Below, piece after piece: positions 62,954-64,000 of a stretch of 64,000 nucleotides of DNA. The notes below the pieces were generated by a model. The model had not been told where the DNA came from. It did no database searches and saw only the letters and a list, made by a program, of their open reading frames with translations. This DNA is from Janthinobacterium rivuli (GTDB lineage: Bacteria > Pseudomonadota > Gammaproteobacteria > Burkholderiales > Burkholderiaceae_D): assembly GCF_009208735.1 (NCBI RefSeq), contig NZ_WFLJ01000013.1, positions 124,001-188,000 of the forward strand, written 5' to 3'. A program made the position numbers and the translations under genes. Position 1 is the stretch's first letter; each line of letters begins with the position of its first letter.

Positions 62954-64000
62954 ATGAAATTCACGACACCGGCCACCACCAATCCCATCGACCAGCTGAA
63001 AATCGTCGGCCGTCCCACGGACCGCATCGACGGCCCTCTGAAAACCACGGGCACGGCGCCGTACGCGTATGAACAGAACAAGGCCGCGCCGCACGCCGCC
63101 TATGGCCACGTCGTCGGCGCGGCCATCGCCAAAGGGCGCATCGCCTCGCTTGACGCCAGCGCGGCGCGGCGCGCGCCGGGCGTGCTGGCCGTGGTGACGG
63201 CGGCATCGGTTGGCAAGCTGGGCAAGGGCAAGATGAACACGGCCCATCTGCTCGCTGGCCCGGACATTGAACATTACCACCAGGCCATCGCGCTGGTGGT
63301 GGCGGAAACGTTTGAGCAAGCCCGCTCGGCCGCGCAGTTGCTCGACGTCAAGTATGTCGAGCAGCAGGGCGCCTTCGACCTGGCCAAGGCCAAGGGCGGC
63401 GCCACCAAACCGAAGGATGGCAAGCCCGATAGCAAGACGGGCAACTTCGCCGGCGCCTTTGCCGCCGCCCCCGTGCGGCTGGACGCCACCTACACGACGC
63501 CTGACCAGTCGCACGCCATGATGGAGCCGCATGCCTCGATCGCCGCCTGGGAGGGTGATAAATTGACGGTGTGGACGGCGAACCAGATGGTGGACTGGGG
63601 CCGCGGCGACCTGGCCCGCACCCTGGGGCTGTCGAAAGACAAGGTGCGCATCGTCTCGCCCTACATCGGCGGCGGTTTCGGCGGCAAGCTGTTCGTGCGC
63701 GCGGAAGCCTTGCTGGCGGCCCTGGGCGCGCGCGCGGCGCAGCGCCCCGTCAAGGTCGCCCTGACGCGGCCCTTGATGTTCAACAACACGACGCACCGGC
63801 CCGCCACCATCCAGCGTCTGCGCCTCGGCGCCACGCGCGACGGCAAGATCACGGCCATCGGCCATGAATCGTGGTCGGGCGATTTGAAAGGCGGTCAGCC
63901 GGAAACGGCCGTGATGCAGACGCGGCTGCTGTATGCGGGGCCGAACCGCATGACGGCCATGCGCCTGGCCGTGCTTGATTTGCCGGAGGGTAACGCCATG
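62954..64000 (+). CDS. paoC: Periplasmic aldehyde oxidoreductase, molybdenum subunit (5' part)
   Basis: 349 codons seen; the gene continues past the right edge (full family length about 730). Family stretches: IVGRPTDRIDGPLKTTGTAPYAYE, AMMEPHASIAAWEGDKLTVWTANQ, and the molybdopterin-binding VSPYIGGGFGGKLF. It binds the Mo-MCD cofactor and oxidises aromatic or aliphatic aldehydes to acids. It follows paoB by 4 bp. A cofactor-insertion chaperone (paoD) would be expected beyond the window. Confidence 0.95.
   Translation, partial: MKFTTPATTNPIDQLKIVGRPTDRIDGPLKTTGTAPYAYEQNKAAPHAAYGHVVGAAIAKGRIASLDASAARRAPGVLAVVTAASVGKLGKGKMNTAHLLAGPDIEHYHQAIALVVAETFEQARSAAQLLDVKYVEQQGAFDLAKAKGGATKPKDGKPDSKTGNFAGAFAAAPVRLDATYTTPDQSHAMMEPHASIAAWEGDKLTVWTANQMVDWGRGDLARTLGLSKDKVRIVSPYIGGGFGGKLFVRAEALLAALGARAAQRPVKVALTRPLMFNNTTHRPATIQRLRLGATRDGKITAIGHESWSGDLKGGQPETAVMQTRLLYAGPNRMTAMRLAVLDLPEGNAM

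Noticed and set aside
1..64000. CRISPR arrays, tRNA/rRNA genes, transposases, integrases, att sites
   Set aside because: None was found on either strand by reading. The lower-GC left region has no visible integrase or tRNA boundary within the window.

Overview
The window is high-GC bacterial chromosome. It carries Gram-negative envelope functions: an RND efflux pump with its outer-membrane channel, lipoproteins, FecI/FecR signalling, a giant two-partner-type exoprotein and a periplasmic molybdoenzyme. Gene content, codon use and the many LysR/MFS pairs fit a betaproteobacterium of the Oxalobacteraceae (Janthinobacterium/Massilia/Duganella-like). That placement is inference from gene content, not from a marker gene. 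No tRNA, rRNA, CRISPR array or intact insertion sequence was seen.

Layout. (1) 1-6332, minus: a visibly lower-GC, left-truncated giant helicase (DUF4011, SF1 helicase, PD-(D/E)XK nuclease, DUF3320). It looks like a defence gene and has palindromes upstream. (2) 6552-11181: nitroreductase, aldo/keto reductase with a divergent LysR regulator, and a two-component system. (3) 11315-17036: a divergently transcribed RND efflux operon in AdeRS-AdeABC style. (4) 17305-24649: a lipoprotein with two DUF4394 domains, a heparinase II/III-like polysaccharide lyase lying between a decayed arsB 5' fragment and intact arsB, an NAD(P)-binding protein and a GNAT acetyltransferase. (5) 24650-31113: DUF2145 protein and partner, HDOD protein, mini-cupin, acyl-CoA dehydrogenase-like protein, SulP transporter and ParB-like protein. 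(6) 31120-44275: a broken DUF4337 fragment, GST, three LysR regulators, two DHA2 MFS pumps, a frameshifted YbfB-type MFS gene, nitronate monooxygenase, a serine beta-lactamase-like hydrolase, an alpha/beta hydrolase and two unrecognised proteins. An M14 carboxypeptidase follows at 44272-45288.

(7) 45498-61257 is the most distinctive block. It is a tightly overlapping run encoding an exported STN/TonB-C-like protein, a FecI-type sigma factor, a FecR-type anti-sigma factor, a 4198-residue filamentous-haemagglutinin-family exoprotein and a second ECF sigma factor. No TonB-dependent receptor and no TpsB transporter lies in the window. The arrangement suggests cell-surface signalling in which the usual receptor is replaced by a small periplasmic STN protein and the output is a giant surface protein. 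(8) 61334-64000: paoA, paoB and the start of paoC, a periplasmic aldehyde oxidoreductase, running off the right edge.

Translational coupling is common. Start/stop overlaps link DUF2145 and its partner, the M14 peptidase and the alpha/beta hydrolase, STN-FecI-FecR, exoprotein-ECF2, RND-OMF, RR-HK and paoA-paoB.
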